DNA of 59,718 nt from assembly GCA_902514645.1 (NCBI GenBank), contig CABXRO010000006.1:1-59718 (forward strand), in the 5' to 3' direction. The notes below the pieces were generated by a model, which searched no databases, was not told the origin of the DNA, and saw nothing but the letters and a program-made list of their open reading frames with translations. The stretch is from an uncultured SAR86 cluster bacterium (GTDB lineage: Bacteria > Pseudomonadota > Gammaproteobacteria > Magnimaribacterales > AG-339-G14). Positions within the stretch are counted from its first letter, which is position 1; every line of letters begins with the position of its first letter. Made by a program: the position numbers and the translations under genes. Positions 27,083 to 37,305 of the stretch are shown one piece after another.

Positions 27083-28882
27083 ATGTCAGCTCTTAAAAAT
27101 ATTCGAAAAGGTCTTTCTTCTTCGGGCTCCTCAATTATTGTTGCCATAATTATATTTGGTCTTGTCGCAACTTTTGGAGGATTTTTAACCGATCCTTCAG
27201 CGCCGGCAAATTCTCCATTAAGCGTGAATGGCAAGAAAATTTCCTTTGGCGAATTTAATTTAGAATTCAATAGAATAGCTTCTCTTTTCTCTCAAAGTGA
27301 GGTTTCTGAAGAAGTTGTTACAGATATTGCAAAAAACTCTATTGTCTCTAAAGAACTTCTATATCAGAAGGCCTCAGATCTTAGAATGAATCTCTCCGAA
27401 GAGTTTGTTAATAACGCTATAGCCAAAGATATATCTTTCCAAACAGATGGCGAATTTGATACCGCATTGTTTTCTGGATACATGGCTCGTCTTGGACTTT
27501 CTGTGAATGATTATAGAGAATTAGTTAAGTCAAAATATTTAGCAAATATATTAAGTGACTTTATTTCTAAATCTGAATTTTCTTTAGAATCATCTGCTTT
27601 GAGTTATATCAGAGCAATAAATCAACAAAGATCATTAAGTTTTTATAAATTAGATCTAGATAAAATTGCTAATAAGGAAAAAATACCTGAGTCTGACATT
27701 TTGAACTTTTATCAACAAAATCAATTTAGATTTATAGAGCCAAAAAAAGTTTCAATAAAATATATCTATTTAAGTAATGATGTACTTAAAGAATCTTTAA
27801 TTGTAAGTAAAGAAGAAATCACCCAGGAAAGAAATTTATTAGAGGAGGGTAATCAAGATTCTCAAACTCGCGTAAGCCATATTCAATTAAGCTTTTCTTC
27901 TGAAGAAGAAAAGATTGAAAAATTAAATATTGCTGACTCTATTTTAGAGCAACTTTCAAACTCTAAGTCTTTTGAGGAATTAGTTTTGGAATATTCAGAT
28001 GATTTTGGTAGTAATAATCTTGGAGGAGATTTAGGTTTTACTGATGGCACAGTTTTTCCTGAAGAATTTGAAAAGGAAATAGGAAATTTAACAGTAGATG
28101 AGCTCTCAGGCGTTATTGTAATGTCTAGTTCGCTTCATATTTTGAAAATAACTGAAAAAAATGAATTATTACTTACAGATTCTGAAATTGAAGATCTTAT
28201 TTTATTTGAAAAGTCTCAGTTAAAACTCGATACAGTATTATCAACAATCGAAGATAGTTATTTAGCTTCAAACCTTAGTCTAGTCTCCTCGGATCTTGAC
28301 TTAGAAATTAAAGAAACCAATCTGTTTAATAAATCGAATATTCCTGAAAGACTTCTTTCTTTTGATTTAGCTGATGATTTATTAAGCCAATCTGAAATTA
28401 GCAAAGAATTTTTTGGACCATTCGAAGATGGCAATGGTAATTTTATCCTTTACGAAGTTAGTGAAGTTAAAGGTGAAACTTTGCTTTCTCTTTCTGAATC
28501 TGAACCTGAAATTATAGGAATTCTTCAAAATGAACAAGCACAAATTACTATTTTAGATGAACTAAAAATATTTGAACAAAAAGCAAAAGAAAATGAAATT
28601 TCAGATTTTAATTCTTATTCTTTAATAAAAAGAGATAGCAGTCTCTTGCCTGATAATTTGCTAAGAGATTTATTTGCAGTAAGCTTAGACAGCCCAGTTT
28701 TTATCTCTTCTCAAGATAATGGTGACATTTACATCGTTAGACTAACGAAAATTAAGAATTCAACAAATCTAGCTAAAAAAGAAGAAAGGGTAACTGCTAA
28801 AAACTCTTTGAAATCCTTAAACGCAAGATCTTATATAGAGACATTTTTTAAAGAATTAGAGTCTAATTCTTATATTAATTAG
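27083..28882 (+). CDS. ppiD: Peptidyl-prolyl isomerase D, periplasmic membrane-anchored chaperone
   Basis: A 599-residue PpiD-like protein with one N-terminal membrane anchor (~15-37), a SurA_N-like chaperone region, one parvulin-type domain (~263-355, with VSHIQLSF and DLGFTDG segments) and a long C-terminal periplasmic part. It helps proteins leaving the Sec translocon fold. The catalytic parvulin residues look partly degenerate, as in E. coli PpiD. It sits between hupB and fabI and overlaps the converging fabI gene by 8 bp. Confidence 0.88.
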   Translation: MSALKNIRKGLSSSGSSIIVAIIIFGLVATFGGFLTDPSAPANSPLSVNGKKISFGEFNLEFNRIASLFSQSEVSEEVVTDIAKNSIVSKELLYQKASDLRMNLSEEFVNNAIAKDISFQTDGEFDTALFSGYMARLGLSVNDYRELVKSKYLANILSDFISKSEFSLESSALSYIRAINQQRSLSFYKLDLDKIANKEKIPESDILNFYQQNQFRFIEPKKVSIKYIYLSNDVLKESLIVSKEEITQERNLLEEGNQDSQTRVSHIQLSFSSEEEKIEKLNIADSILEQLSNSKSFEELVLEYSDDFGSNNLGGDLGFTDGTVFPEEFEKEIGNLTVDELSGVIVMSSSLHILKITEKNELLLTDSEIEDLILFEKSQLKLDTVLSTIEDSYLASNLSLVSSDLDLEIKETNLFNKSNIPERLLSFDLADDLLSQSEISKEFFGPFEDGNGNFILYEVSEVKGETLLSLSESEPEIIGILQNEQAQITILDELKIFEQKAKENEISDFNSYSLIKRDSSLLPDNLLRDLFAVSLDSPVFISSQDNGDIYIVRLTKIKNSTNLAKKEERVTAKNSLKSLNARSYIETFFKELESNSYIN

Positions 28883-29669
28883 CTTCTGATAAGTCGCCCA
28901 TAGCAGTAATGTTGAAACCAGCATCAACATAAAGGATTTCTCCAGTAATACCGCTTGCAAGGTCTGAACACAAAAAAGCTGCAGCATTGCCAACTTCCTC
29001 AGTGGTAATATTTCTTTTTAGGGGAGCTCGTGACTCATTATAAGAAAGCATCTTTTTAAAACTTTTCACTCCTGAAGCAGCTAAAGTTTTTACTGGACCT
29101 GCTGATATTGCATTAACTCTTATTTGATCTTCACCCAGACTATTTGCAAGGTATCTTGTCGTTGATTCTAATGCTGCTTTTGCAACTCCCATGACATTAT
29201 AATTTGGCAGGGTTCTTTGAGCACCTAAATAAGAAAGAGTTAATAAAGCTGCATTTCTACCTTTCATTAAATATTTTGCTTTCTGAGCTAGCGCTGTAAA
29301 ACTGAAGACACTTATATCATGTGCAATCTTAAAGCCTTCTCTTGTAGCTACATCAACAAAACTACCTTCTAATTCATTTGCAGGTGCAAAACCTACTGCA
29401 TGGATAATTCCATCTAAAAATCCCCATTTATTCTCGATTTCTTTTATTAAGTTATCAATTGAGTTGTCATTACCTACATCACACTCAAAATAATTTTTAC
29501 AACCTAAAGGCTCTCCGACTTGCAAAACTTTTTTATAAAGTCTGTCACTTTGATAAGACAAGAATAATTCTGCTCCTTGATCTGCCATAGATTTAGCTAT
29601 TCCAGATGCAATAGAAAATTTATTAGCAACTCCTACAATTAAGAATTTTTTATCTTTAAGAAAGGACAT
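28875..29669 (-). CDS. fabI: Enoyl-[acyl-carrier-protein] reductase (NADH)
   Basis: A 264-residue SDR-like reductase with the FabI N-terminus ([19 protein letters not shown]), the modified Tyr-x6-Lys catalytic pair in YNVMGVAKA, and SGVKSF in the substrate loop. It reduces enoyl-ACP in the last step of each fatty acid elongation cycle and is the triclosan target in relatives. The frame extends six codons upstream to another ATG (29687). I chose 29669 because it matches the usual FabI N-terminus (MxFLxxK). Confidence 0.93.
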   Translation of the reverse strand: MSFLKDKKFLIVGVANKFSIASGIAKSMADQGAELFLSYQSDRLYKKVLQVGEPLGCKNYFECDVGNDNSIDNLIKEIENKWGFLDGIIHAVGFAPANELEGSFVDVATREGFKIAHDISVFSFTALAQKAKYLMKGRNAALLTLSYLGAQRTLPNYNVMGVAKAALESTTRYLANSLGEDQIRVNAISAGPVKTLAASGVKSFKKMLSYNESRAPLKRNITTEEVGNAAAFLCSDLASGITGEILYVDAGFNITAMGDLSEAN

Positions 29670-29728
29670 AAAAATCAATATTAACATTTCACATGAAAAA
29701 AAAATTTTTTATCGTAATTTAAATCAAA

Positions 29729-29734
29729 TATAAT
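29729..29734 (+). promoter_or_regulatory. -10 box upstream of the TonB-dependent receptor operon
   Basis: TATAAT lies 12 bp before the receptor ATG, within the 76-bp divergent gap to fabI. The upstream T-rich run at 29704-29711 is only a weak -35. Such a close -10 implies a very short leader. Confidence 0.4.
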
Positions 29735-29745
29735 CGTTTTCTCCT

Positions 29746-32532
29746 ATGAGAAATTCATTTTCCTTTTTTGTAGCTTTTTTCTTTGGCTGTTTATTAATTG
29801 CAGACGTTAATGAGGATCTTTATGTAACAGGAAGTCTAATTAAAAAAGATTCTCTACTTATTGCGAACCCAATATCTTCATTCGATAAAGAAGATATTAA
29901 AAGCCGAGGATCTCTATATATTGAGAATTTTTTAAGTTTTCTTCCTCAAATAAATCCAAGTAACTCCTCTTATCATTCTAATAAAGCTTCTGGAACTGCA
30001 TCGGTCAGTTTACGAGGCTTGGGAGGAACCAGAACACTAATTTTGCTAAATGGAAAAAGACTTTCTCCTGGAATGCCCATGAGCGGTACTTCCGAACAAG
30101 ATTTAAGCCAAATCCCTATGTCTTTGATAAAGCAAGTTGATGTACTTACAGGTGGGAAATCAACTATTTATGGATCAGACGCAATCGGGGGAGTTATTAA
30201 TTTTCAATTAGATAGAAAATTCTCTGGTATTGATATTTCTTATCAACATTCTTTTTATAATCACCAAAATGATGATACAAGATTACGTTCTTTACATACT
30301 TCAAATAATTATAACTTGGCACCTAAATCAGTTTCAGATGGACACAACGATACAGTTCAAATCTCTTTAGGCTATGAAATTTTTCAGAATATATACTTAA
30401 CCTCCTATATAAATTATAGAAATACCGAAGAAGTTAACTGGTCTCAACGAGATATCAGTGTTTGTGCTTTGAGTGGAAATGCAACTTGTCGAGGTTCTTC
30501 AATATCTCCTGAAGGAAAATTTACTGAAAATGCATTAGGCGGAAGCACTTTTCATGTTCAAAATGATTCTTTCGCTTCAGGCGCTACTCGATATAATTTT
30601 GCATCCAAAAATCATCTTCTTCGTCCAGATAAAAAACATGATTTTGGAATTTTACTAACATTCGAAAATTCAAATAAACATACTTTTAATATTGATTATT
30701 TCAGCTCCTCCTATAAAACAATAGCGCAACTTGATTATTCTGGAATTTTTGGATTATCTGTAGATCTGCCTTGCAACAATCCATTTTTATCTAACCAACA
30801 ATTTACTACCATTTGTACTGATAATGGTCTTGGATTAACTGACACTACACCTCTATATATAAGTAGAAGAAATATTGAAGGGAATCCAAGACAGAGAAGT
30901 TTTAAAAACTCAACAGATAGATTTATGTTCAATGTGGAAGGAGAATTATCTAACGAATGGACATATAGCCTAGATTATCAAAATTCAAAAACTAAAATTA
31001 ATTTTTCATATTTAAACGATATTTCTAAATCAAAAGCAGCCCAGGCTTTAAATGTAACTGGAACAGCTTTAAATCCATCTTGCGTTACAGGTAATGACTG
31101 CAAACCTTGGAATATATTCACTGTAACTGATGGAAAAATAAAAGAATCCGCTTCATTAGGAGTTACCCAAGAGGCCTTAAATTACATATCTACTGAATTA
31201 AACGTTGATGCTAAATTGTCAGAAGATCAATTTAGATTTCTTTCCTCAAAATCATTTTCTTTGGATAATAAAAATTTACAGTTTTTAGATTTTTCTATAG
31301 GTATTGAATATCGAAAACTAAATTTAAATAAGATTGCAGATGATTTTACTGATGGAGCTGGACAACAATATCCAGAATATAATTTAAGAGGTGATTCAAG
31401 GGTCAGGGAAATCTTTTCAGAGCTTTACCTTCCTTTTTTGTCAGATACAAATCTGAACTTTAGTATTCGATATTCAGATTACTCCTTACAGAAAAATGCT
31501 TTGACTTATGATTTTGGCATTGTCCAGCTTTTTGAAGATAAATATACATTTAAGTTTTCACACCAACGAGCAGTAAGAATGCCGGATATAAATGACTTAT
31601 ACGGACCCTCTAGAATTGCCCAAGCTTTCCTTGATGTTGATCCTTGTTCTGGTGCAAATCCAATAAAAACTTTTAATGAATGCTCTTTAACAGGAGTAAC
31701 TCTTGCACAATACGGAACAATTCCTAACACAAGAGATCAAATTAACACCCTTATATCTGGTGATGTAGGTTTGAAACCTGAAACTGCCACAACAAATAGT
31801 ATAAGTCTCAATTACATTGACGAATTAGATTTAAAGATGGATTTTTACTCTATTCTCATTAAAGACAAAATTGATTTTTTACAAGCATCTTTTATATTAA
31901 ATAGTTGTTTGGAATCAGGAGAGGCTTACTTTTGTGACCTTATACAAAGGAATACATCAACCGGGACTTTCTACCAAGGAACTGGAAAAATATCTACACC
32001 AACTCTAAATACTTCAAGGCAGGAAATTTTTGGTTTAGATATTAGTATTAACAAAAATATATCCACATCATTTGGTGAAATTCGTTTATCTAATATCTTT
32101 TCATATCTTCATAAGAATAATAAAAAACTTTTTCCAACTTCCGTAGTGAATAATTGTAAAGGTAAATATGAAAATATTTGCGGTCTTCCTTCACCAGAAA
32201 TACAAAACATCTTATCTCTAAATTTTATCTACAAAATATCAAAATTCGATTCATCGACAAACTTATCTTTAAGATATTTAGATAGTGTTAAAGATTCAAA
32301 TTCAACAAATCCAATTGACTTCAATAGTTTTTATTATTTAGATATGAATTTTTCAATTGATTTAGTCGATGATATAAATTTTTCTTTTGGAATAAATAAC
32401 TTATTAGATAAAAATCCTCCTCTAAATGGAAAATCCATCGATTATGTTCCCGGTAATGCAAACACTTATCCATCTTATTACGACCCATTAGGTAGATTTA
32501 TTTTTCTTAATATTTCTAAGAGGATAAATTAA
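29746..32532 (+). CDS. TonB-dependent outer-membrane receptor
   Basis: A 928-residue receptor with a signal peptide (about 1-19), a TonB-box-like DLYVTGS at ~25-31, a plug domain (~30-145, with SLRGLGGTRTLILLNGKR and YGSDAIGGVINF) and a long C-terminal beta-barrel. It would take up a substrate across the outer membrane using TonB energy. Six closely spaced cysteine pairs lie in probable surface loops. Its stop overlaps the ATG of an oligopeptide-binding lipoprotein (TAATG), and two ABC permeases follow, so the cargo is probably a peptide or similar small molecule; this is inferred from context. No tonB or exb genes are in the window. Confidence 0.92.
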   Translation: MRNSFSFFVAFFFGCLLIADVNEDLYVTGSLIKKDSLLIANPISSFDKEDIKSRGSLYIENFLSFLPQINPSNSSYHSNKASGTASVSLRGLGGTRTLILLNGKRLSPGMPMSGTSEQDLSQIPMSLIKQVDVLTGGKSTIYGSDAIGGVINFQLDRKFSGIDISYQHSFYNHQNDDTRLRSLHTSNNYNLAPKSVSDGHNDTVQISLGYEIFQNIYLTSYINYRNTEEVNWSQRDISVCALSGNATCRGSSISPEGKFTENALGGSTFHVQNDSFASGATRYNFASKNHLLRPDKKHDFGILLTFENSNKHTFNIDYFSSSYKTIAQLDYSGIFGLSVDLPCNNPFLSNQQFTTICTDNGLGLTDTTPLYISRRNIEGNPRQRSFKNSTDRFMFNVEGELSNEWTYSLDYQNSKTKINFSYLNDISKSKAAQALNVTGTALNPSCVTGNDCKPWNIFTVTDGKIKESASLGVTQEALNYISTELNVDAKLSEDQFRFLSSKSFSLDNKNLQFLDFSIGIEYRKLNLNKIADDFTDGAGQQYPEYNLRGDSRVREIFSELYLPFLSDTNLNFSIRYSDYSLQKNALTYDFGIVQLFEDKYTFKFSHQRAVRMPDINDLYGPSRIAQAFLDVDPCSGANPIKTFNECSLTGVTLAQYGTIPNTRDQINTLISGDVGLKPETATTNSISLNYIDELDLKMDFYSILIKDKIDFLQASFILNSCLESGEAYFCDLIQRNTSTGTFYQGTGKISTPTLNTSRQEIFGLDISINKNISTSFGEIRLSNIFSYLHKNNKKLFPTSVVNNCKGKYENICGLPSPEIQNILSLNFIYKISKFDSSTNLSLRYLDSVKDSNSTNPIDFNSFYYLDMNFSIDLVDDINFSFGINNLLDKNPPLNGKSIDYVPGNANTYPSYYDPLGRFIFLNISKRIN

Positions 32533-34124
32533 TGAGGTTTTTAGTAGTTTTTTTTGTATTTCTTATTAGTTGTTCAGGAAGTGCTGATCAAAAATCTAAA
32601 GTTGATATATATTCTGAAAAAGGAATTCTTCTTTTAGGAAACGGTACTGAGCCATCTGGAATTGATCCTCATCTAGTAACTGGTGTTCCAGAACATAAAA
32701 TTCTTCTTGCTTTGTTAGAAGGATTGGTAGTTTTTAATCCAAAAAATAATGGGGTTCTTCCTGGCGTCGCTGAAGATTGGAGCGTTAGCGATGATGGACT
32801 GTCTTATACATTTATTTTCAATCCTGATGCTAAATGGACAAATGGAGATTCAGTCAAACCAGAACATTTTGCTTATTCTTGGGAGAGAATTCTTTCTCCT
32901 GATTTAGGAGCTCAATATGCTGACATGCTCTATGTTATTAAGAACGCAGAAAAATTTCATAAAGGAGATATAAAGGATTTTAATAAGGTAGGAATTTCGA
33001 TAACTAAAAATATGCTTATGGTTGAGCTAGAAAATCCGACTCCGTACTTCTTAAATATCTTAACCCATTATTCAACTTGGCCAGTACATCCAGACACAGT
33101 TGAAAAATATGGAGGAATGATTAGCAGAAATAACCAATGGACAAGAGTAAACAATTTTGTTGGTAATGGTCCTTTCAAACTCGAATCATGGGAAATTAAT
33201 AAAGCTCTTAAAGTCTCTAGAAATGAACTTTATTGGGGAAACTCATCAAATAAAATTAATGGCATTGAGTTCATTCCAATAGAAAATGAACTTACTCAAG
33301 ACAGACTTTTTAGATCAGGTGGTATTCATTTAGCGAATACTGTTCCTACTGAAAAAATAAAAAGATATAGAGATGAAAGACCCAATGAATTTAATGAGCA
33401 TAATTATTTTGGTACCTACTACTACAGGATAAATACAAATAAATATCCTCTAAACAATCTTAATTTTAGAAAGGCTTTATCGTTGTCTATAGATAGAGAG
33501 TTGATTGTCAAAAGCATCTTAAAAGGAAATCAAAAAATTTCTTATTCTTTTACTCCTCCTGATAATAATGGGTACAACCCAAAAACTAAGTTAGATTTTA
33601 ACCCTGTAAAAGCTAAGCAGTTTCTTGAAAAAAGTGGATACGACATGAATAATCCGTCTTTAGAAATTTTATACAACACATCAGAGGGACATCAAAAAAT
33701 AGCACAAGCTATTCAAGAAATGTGGAAGAAGAACTTGGGTCTTAATGTTATTTTAACCAATGTTGATTGGAAAGTTTATCTAGCTAGGGAAACTCAAGGA
33801 GAATTTGATATCTCTAGAGCTGGATGGATTGGAGATTATCCAGATCCATTTACCTTTCTAGATATGATGGTTACAAATAGAGGCAACAATAAAACTGGCT
33901 GGAGTAATTCTGAATTCGACAAAATTTTGAAGAATGCTTCGTCACAAATTTCAACAATTGAAAGATATAATCTTTACGAAAAAGCAGAAAAAATATTAAT
34001 TGATGAATTGCCTGTGATTCCTTTATATACTTACACAAGAACTTATCTTCTTAGTGAGAGGGTTAAAAATTGGCAAAACAATATATTAGATACCAACCCT
34101 TACCAATTCTTAAGCTTGGAATGA
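32532..34124 (+). CDS. oppA: Oligopeptide ABC transporter substrate-binding lipoprotein (OppA/DppA family)
   Basis: A 530-residue SBP_bac_5 protein with a lipoprotein signal (lipobox LISC, Cys14), then the family segments TEPSGIDPHLV, WTNGDSVKPEHFAYSWERI and GNGPFKLESW. It captures peptides in the periplasm, tethered to the inner membrane. It overlaps the receptor gene by 1 bp and is followed 4 bp later by the permease gene. Symbol given by family; the substrate could be another OppA-type ligand. Confidence 0.88.
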   Translation: MRFLVVFFVFLISCSGSADQKSKVDIYSEKGILLLGNGTEPSGIDPHLVTGVPEHKILLALLEGLVVFNPKNNGVLPGVAEDWSVSDDGLSYTFIFNPDAKWTNGDSVKPEHFAYSWERILSPDLGAQYADMLYVIKNAEKFHKGDIKDFNKVGISITKNMLMVELENPTPYFLNILTHYSTWPVHPDTVEKYGGMISRNNQWTRVNNFVGNGPFKLESWEINKALKVSRNELYWGNSSNKINGIEFIPIENELTQDRLFRSGGIHLANTVPTEKIKRYRDERPNEFNEHNYFGTYYYRINTNKYPLNNLNFRKALSLSIDRELIVKSILKGNQKISYSFTPPDNNGYNPKTKLDFNPVKAKQFLEKSGYDMNNPSLEILYNTSEGHQKIAQAIQEMWKKNLGLNVILTNVDWKVYLARETQGEFDISRAGWIGDYPDPFTFLDMMVTNRGNNKTGWSNSEFDKILKNASSQISTIERYNLYEKAEKILIDELPVIPLYTYTRTYLLSERVKNWQNNILDTNPYQFLSLE

Positions 34125-34128
34125 AATA

Positions 34129-35061
34129 TTGATTCAATTAATCTTAAAAAGATTATTAACTTACATCCCAGTTTTATTAATAGTTACTATTGTTACCTTT
34201 TTAATGATTCATGCCGCTCCAGGCGGTCCTTTTGATGCTGAAAGGGTAGCTTCACCAGAAATTATCGAAAAACTTAATGAGGCTTATAATTTAGACAAAC
34301 CTTTGCATATTCAGATCTTTAACTATTTGTATAGTGCGATACAAGGTGATTTTGGCCCATCGTTTAAATATCCAGGAAGAAGTGTTAGTGAGCTCATCAT
34401 GTCTGGATTACCTACAACTATCGAACTTGCTGTCTATTCTATTCTTTTTGCAATTTTTTTGGGTGTATTGTCCGGACTCATCGCCTCTCTAAATCCAGGA
34501 AAATTTTTAGATGTTTTTCCTATGTCTATTTCATTACTAGGAATATGTATTCCTTCAATAATTTTAGGTCCGATACTAGTTTTGATATTTGGAATTTGGT
34601 ACGAATTTCTTCCAGTTTATGGATGGGGGGATAATCCTGGAGATAAAATTCTTCCAACTATTACTTTGGGAACTGCTTATGCTGCAATTTTTGCAAGACT
34701 TACTAGGGGAGGTATGTTAGAAATTTTGGGTCAGGATTTTATTAGAACAGCTAGGGCAAAAGGGCTATCAGAAATTAGAATAATTTTTATTCATGCACTA
34801 AGAGGAGGAATAATTCCTGTTATTAGTTTTTTAGGGCCAGCTATTGCAGGACTTTTGGCAGGATCATTTGTTGTTGAAACAATATTTCAAATCAATGGTA
34901 TTGGGCGTTTCTATGTCCAAGCTGCTTTCAATAGAGACTATACGATGATTTTAGGCACATCTATTTTATTTACTTTTATGACCTTAACCTTTGTATTAAT
35001 TTCAGATATTTTGGCATCGTTTTTAAATCCTACTTTGAGAGATTCAGGTGGTCTCGAATAA
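34129..35061 (+). CDS. oppB: Oligopeptide ABC transporter permease, OppB type
   Basis: A 310-residue permease with six membrane segments, the OppB N-terminus (LKRLLTYIPVLLIVT and APGGPFDAER) and the cytoplasmic EAA loop (RAKGLSEIRIIFIHALRGG). It forms the channel with the OppC-type protein. The start is TTG at 34129, 4 bp after the preceding stop; no ATG fits. It ends exactly at the ATG of oppC. No ATPase gene accompanies the pair. Confidence 0.88.
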   Translation: MIQLILKRLLTYIPVLLIVTIVTFLMIHAAPGGPFDAERVASPEIIEKLNEAYNLDKPLHIQIFNYLYSAIQGDFGPSFKYPGRSVSELIMSGLPTTIELAVYSILFAIFLGVLSGLIASLNPGKFLDVFPMSISLLGICIPSIILGPILVLIFGIWYEFLPVYGWGDNPGDKILPTITLGTAYAAIFARLTRGGMLEILGQDFIRTARAKGLSEIRIIFIHALRGGIIPVISFLGPAIAGLLAGSFVVETIFQINGIGRFYVQAAFNRDYTMILGTSILFTFMTLTFVLISDILASFLNPTLRDSGGLE

Positions 35062-35907
35062 ATGTGGAAAGATATATTTAGTGAGATAAAACAGAGAAAG
35101 ATTCTTTTATTTTCTCTTTTGTATACTTCTTTTCTTATCGTTATTGCGCTTTTCGCTCCATTAATAGCTCCCTACGATGTGTCAGATCAAAATTTACTTT
35201 TAGGTGCATCAAGCCCTTCACTTCAAAACATCTTTGGCACAGATGTTTTGGGGAGAGATCTCTTCTCAAGAATATTATATGGCAGCAGGATCTCATTACT
35301 TGTCGGTTTTTTAGCTACTTTCGTTGCTATTACTATTGGCTTATCTTACGGAGCTATATCTGGATACTTTGGAGGTAAAGTAGACGTATTGATGATGAGG
35401 ATAGTGGATATCTTAGATGGACTACCTTTTGTAATTTTTATTATTTTAATCCTAGTTATTTTTGGAAGAGATATTTATTTTTTATTTATTTCAATAGGTG
35501 CTTTCGGCTGGCTCTCAATGGCAAGAATTGTTCGATTGCAAGTACTAGGTTTAAGAAAAAAAGAATTTGTCATTTCTGCGCAGATTATGGGTGCTAGCTC
35601 ATTTAGAGTTTTATCAAGACATTTAATCCCAAATGTTTTAGGAACCGTAATTATCTATTCAACATTATTAGTACCTCAATTTATGCTTTTGGAAGCTTTC
35701 TTAAGTTTTCTAGGTCTTGGTGTACAACCTCCTGATAGTTCGTGGGGTATCTTGATAAGAGAGGGTGCCAATACTATGGAAGAGTATTGGTGGTTACTTA
35801 TCTTTCCAGCTTCTTTATTTTCTTTAACATTGTTTGCATTAAATTTCCTAGGAGACGGACTAAGGGATATTTTAGATCCGAGGGATACGCAAAAACTGGA
35901 AAATTAA
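35062..35907 (+). CDS. oppC: Oligopeptide ABC transporter permease, OppC type
   Basis: A 281-residue permease with an N-terminal membrane anchor, the FGTDVLGRDLFSRILYGSR segment typical of the OppC/DppC N region, six predicted spans and an EAA loop (SAQIMGASSFRVLSRHLIPN). It pairs with OppB. The operon stops here: the next gene, mltD, converges and shares the TTAA stop, so no oppD or oppF follows. The ATPase must be encoded elsewhere or shared. Confidence 0.88.
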   Translation: MWKDIFSEIKQRKILLFSLLYTSFLIVIALFAPLIAPYDVSDQNLLLGASSPSLQNIFGTDVLGRDLFSRILYGSRISLLVGFLATFVAITIGLSYGAISGYFGGKVDVLMMRIVDILDGLPFVIFIILILVIFGRDIYFLFISIGAFGWLSMARIVRLQVLGLRKKEFVISAQIMGASSFRVLSRHLIPNVLGTVIIYSTLLVPQFMLLEAFLSFLGLGVQPPDSSWGILIREGANTMEEYWWLLIFPASLFSLTLFALNFLGDGLRDILDPRDTQKLEN

Positions 35908-37304
35908 TTCAATTCTGAAAGTTTTAATTCAATTATTTGGCCGGGATATATTAATGTTTCATCCGGTATATCATTCCATTCAAGTATCCATTCTTTGGGT
36001 ATCCCAAATTTATTAGATATTTTAATAATACTATCGCCTCTTTTTACAGGATAAGCTATATTATTTCTAGGAACAGGTTTTGGCTTTATCTCTTTGAAGT
36101 ACTTGGGATATATTAAGATTTTAGTATCAGTAAGAAGAAATTTTTCTGGGTTTAGATCATTCCAAATTGATAAATCTCTTATCGTTACATTAAATTTTTT
36201 AGCAATCGACCACATACTATCTCCTGCTTTTACATAATAAATATCTGGTTTATTAAGATAGTCTTTAATCCAGCTAGGACCTCTCGGTACAATTAATTCT
36301 TCATTTTCATATATCGTGTCATCCTTGAAGCCATTTATTTCCTTTAACAGGGCAAAATCAATTAAATATTTTTTAGCTATTGAGGTAAGTGTGTCTCCCT
36401 TTTTAACTAAATATTTATCCCACTGAACGAGTTCTGATGGGTCAGTATTGTCAAGGATTACTTGAAATCTATCAGCAATTCCAACTGGAAGTAAAATATG
36501 AAAAGGACCATTTGGATCGGTTGCCCATTGATTAAAGCCTGGATTGAGCTCATATATAACCTCTAATTTAAGTCCGGAAATATTTGCAACTTGCATAAGG
36601 TCAACTTGAGACGGAAGAGTAACAAGTTGAAAATAAGGTCTATTAGGTAAAAAAGGAATATTGACACTGAATTTTGATGGATTTTTAATTACCTCTACTA
36701 ACGCTAGAAGCTTGGGAACATAGGCTTTAGTTTCCTTTGGAAGATTGAGTGACCAAAAATCAGCAGGAAGGCCTACTGCTAAATTTTTCTTAATTTCTTT
36801 CGAAATTCTATTGGGGCCAGCATTATAAGCAGCTATTGCAAGTAACCAGTCGTTGTATTTGGAATGCAACTTGGTTAGATAATTATAGGCAGCACCAGTT
36901 GAGGCAACAATATCTCTTCTGCCGTCATACCACCAGTTTTTTTTAAGTTTTTGCTCTCTTGCAGTACTTAAAATAAACTGCCAAATTCCTGATGCACCAG
37001 TAGATGACTGAGCATAAGGATCAAACTGACTTTCTATAAAAGGCAGCAAAGCAAGCTCAACTGGAAGGTTTCTGTTTATAGATTCACTAACAGTATAAAA
37101 AAGATATCTTTGGCCATTTTTTGCTAGTCGATTTATGACATATTGATTTTCGGTATATTTTTCCAATTCATATTGAACTGAGGGATGATCTAAAACGTGA
37201 TCAAAGACCATTCTATCTCTGATTTCGCCCCATAAATCATTGGAGGATTGAGCTAATAATGAAAAGCTTAAAAAGAATCCAAACAAAAGAAGATATTTTT
37301 TCAT
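35904..37304 (-). CDS. mltD: Membrane-bound lytic murein transglycosylase D
   Basis: A 466-residue protein with a signal peptide, an SLT lysozyme-like domain (catalytic Glu91 in LPFIESQFDP, then GASGIWQF and AIAAYNAGPNRI) and three C-terminal LysM repeats (about 302-345, 356-400 and 419-463). It cleaves peptidoglycan glycan strands in the periplasm. The signal lacks an obvious lipobox cysteine, unlike E. coli MltD, so it may be secreted rather than lipid-anchored. It sits 1 bp from gloB on the same strand, the usual order in gammaproteobacteria. Confidence 0.92.
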   Translation of the reverse strand: MKKYLLLFGFFLSFSLLAQSSNDLWGEIRDRMVFDHVLDHPSVQYELEKYTENQYVINRLAKNGQRYLFYTVSESINRNLPVELALLPFIESQFDPYAQSSTGASGIWQFILSTAREQKLKKNWWYDGRRDIVASTGAAYNYLTKLHSKYNDWLLAIAAYNAGPNRISKEIKKNLAVGLPADFWSLNLPKETKAYVPKLLALVEVIKNPSKFSVNIPFLPNRPYFQLVTLPSQVDLMQVANISGLKLEVIYELNPGFNQWATDPNGPFHILLPVGIADRFQVILDNTDPSELVQWDKYLVKKGDTLTSIAKKYLIDFALLKEINGFKDDTIYENEELIVPRGPSWIKDYLNKPDIYYVKAGDSMWSIAKKFNVTIRDLSIWNDLNPEKFLLTDTKILIYPKYFKEIKPKPVPRNNIAYPVKRGDSIIKISNKFGIPKEWILEWNDIPDETLIYPGQIIELKLSELN

Positions 37305-37305
37305 T

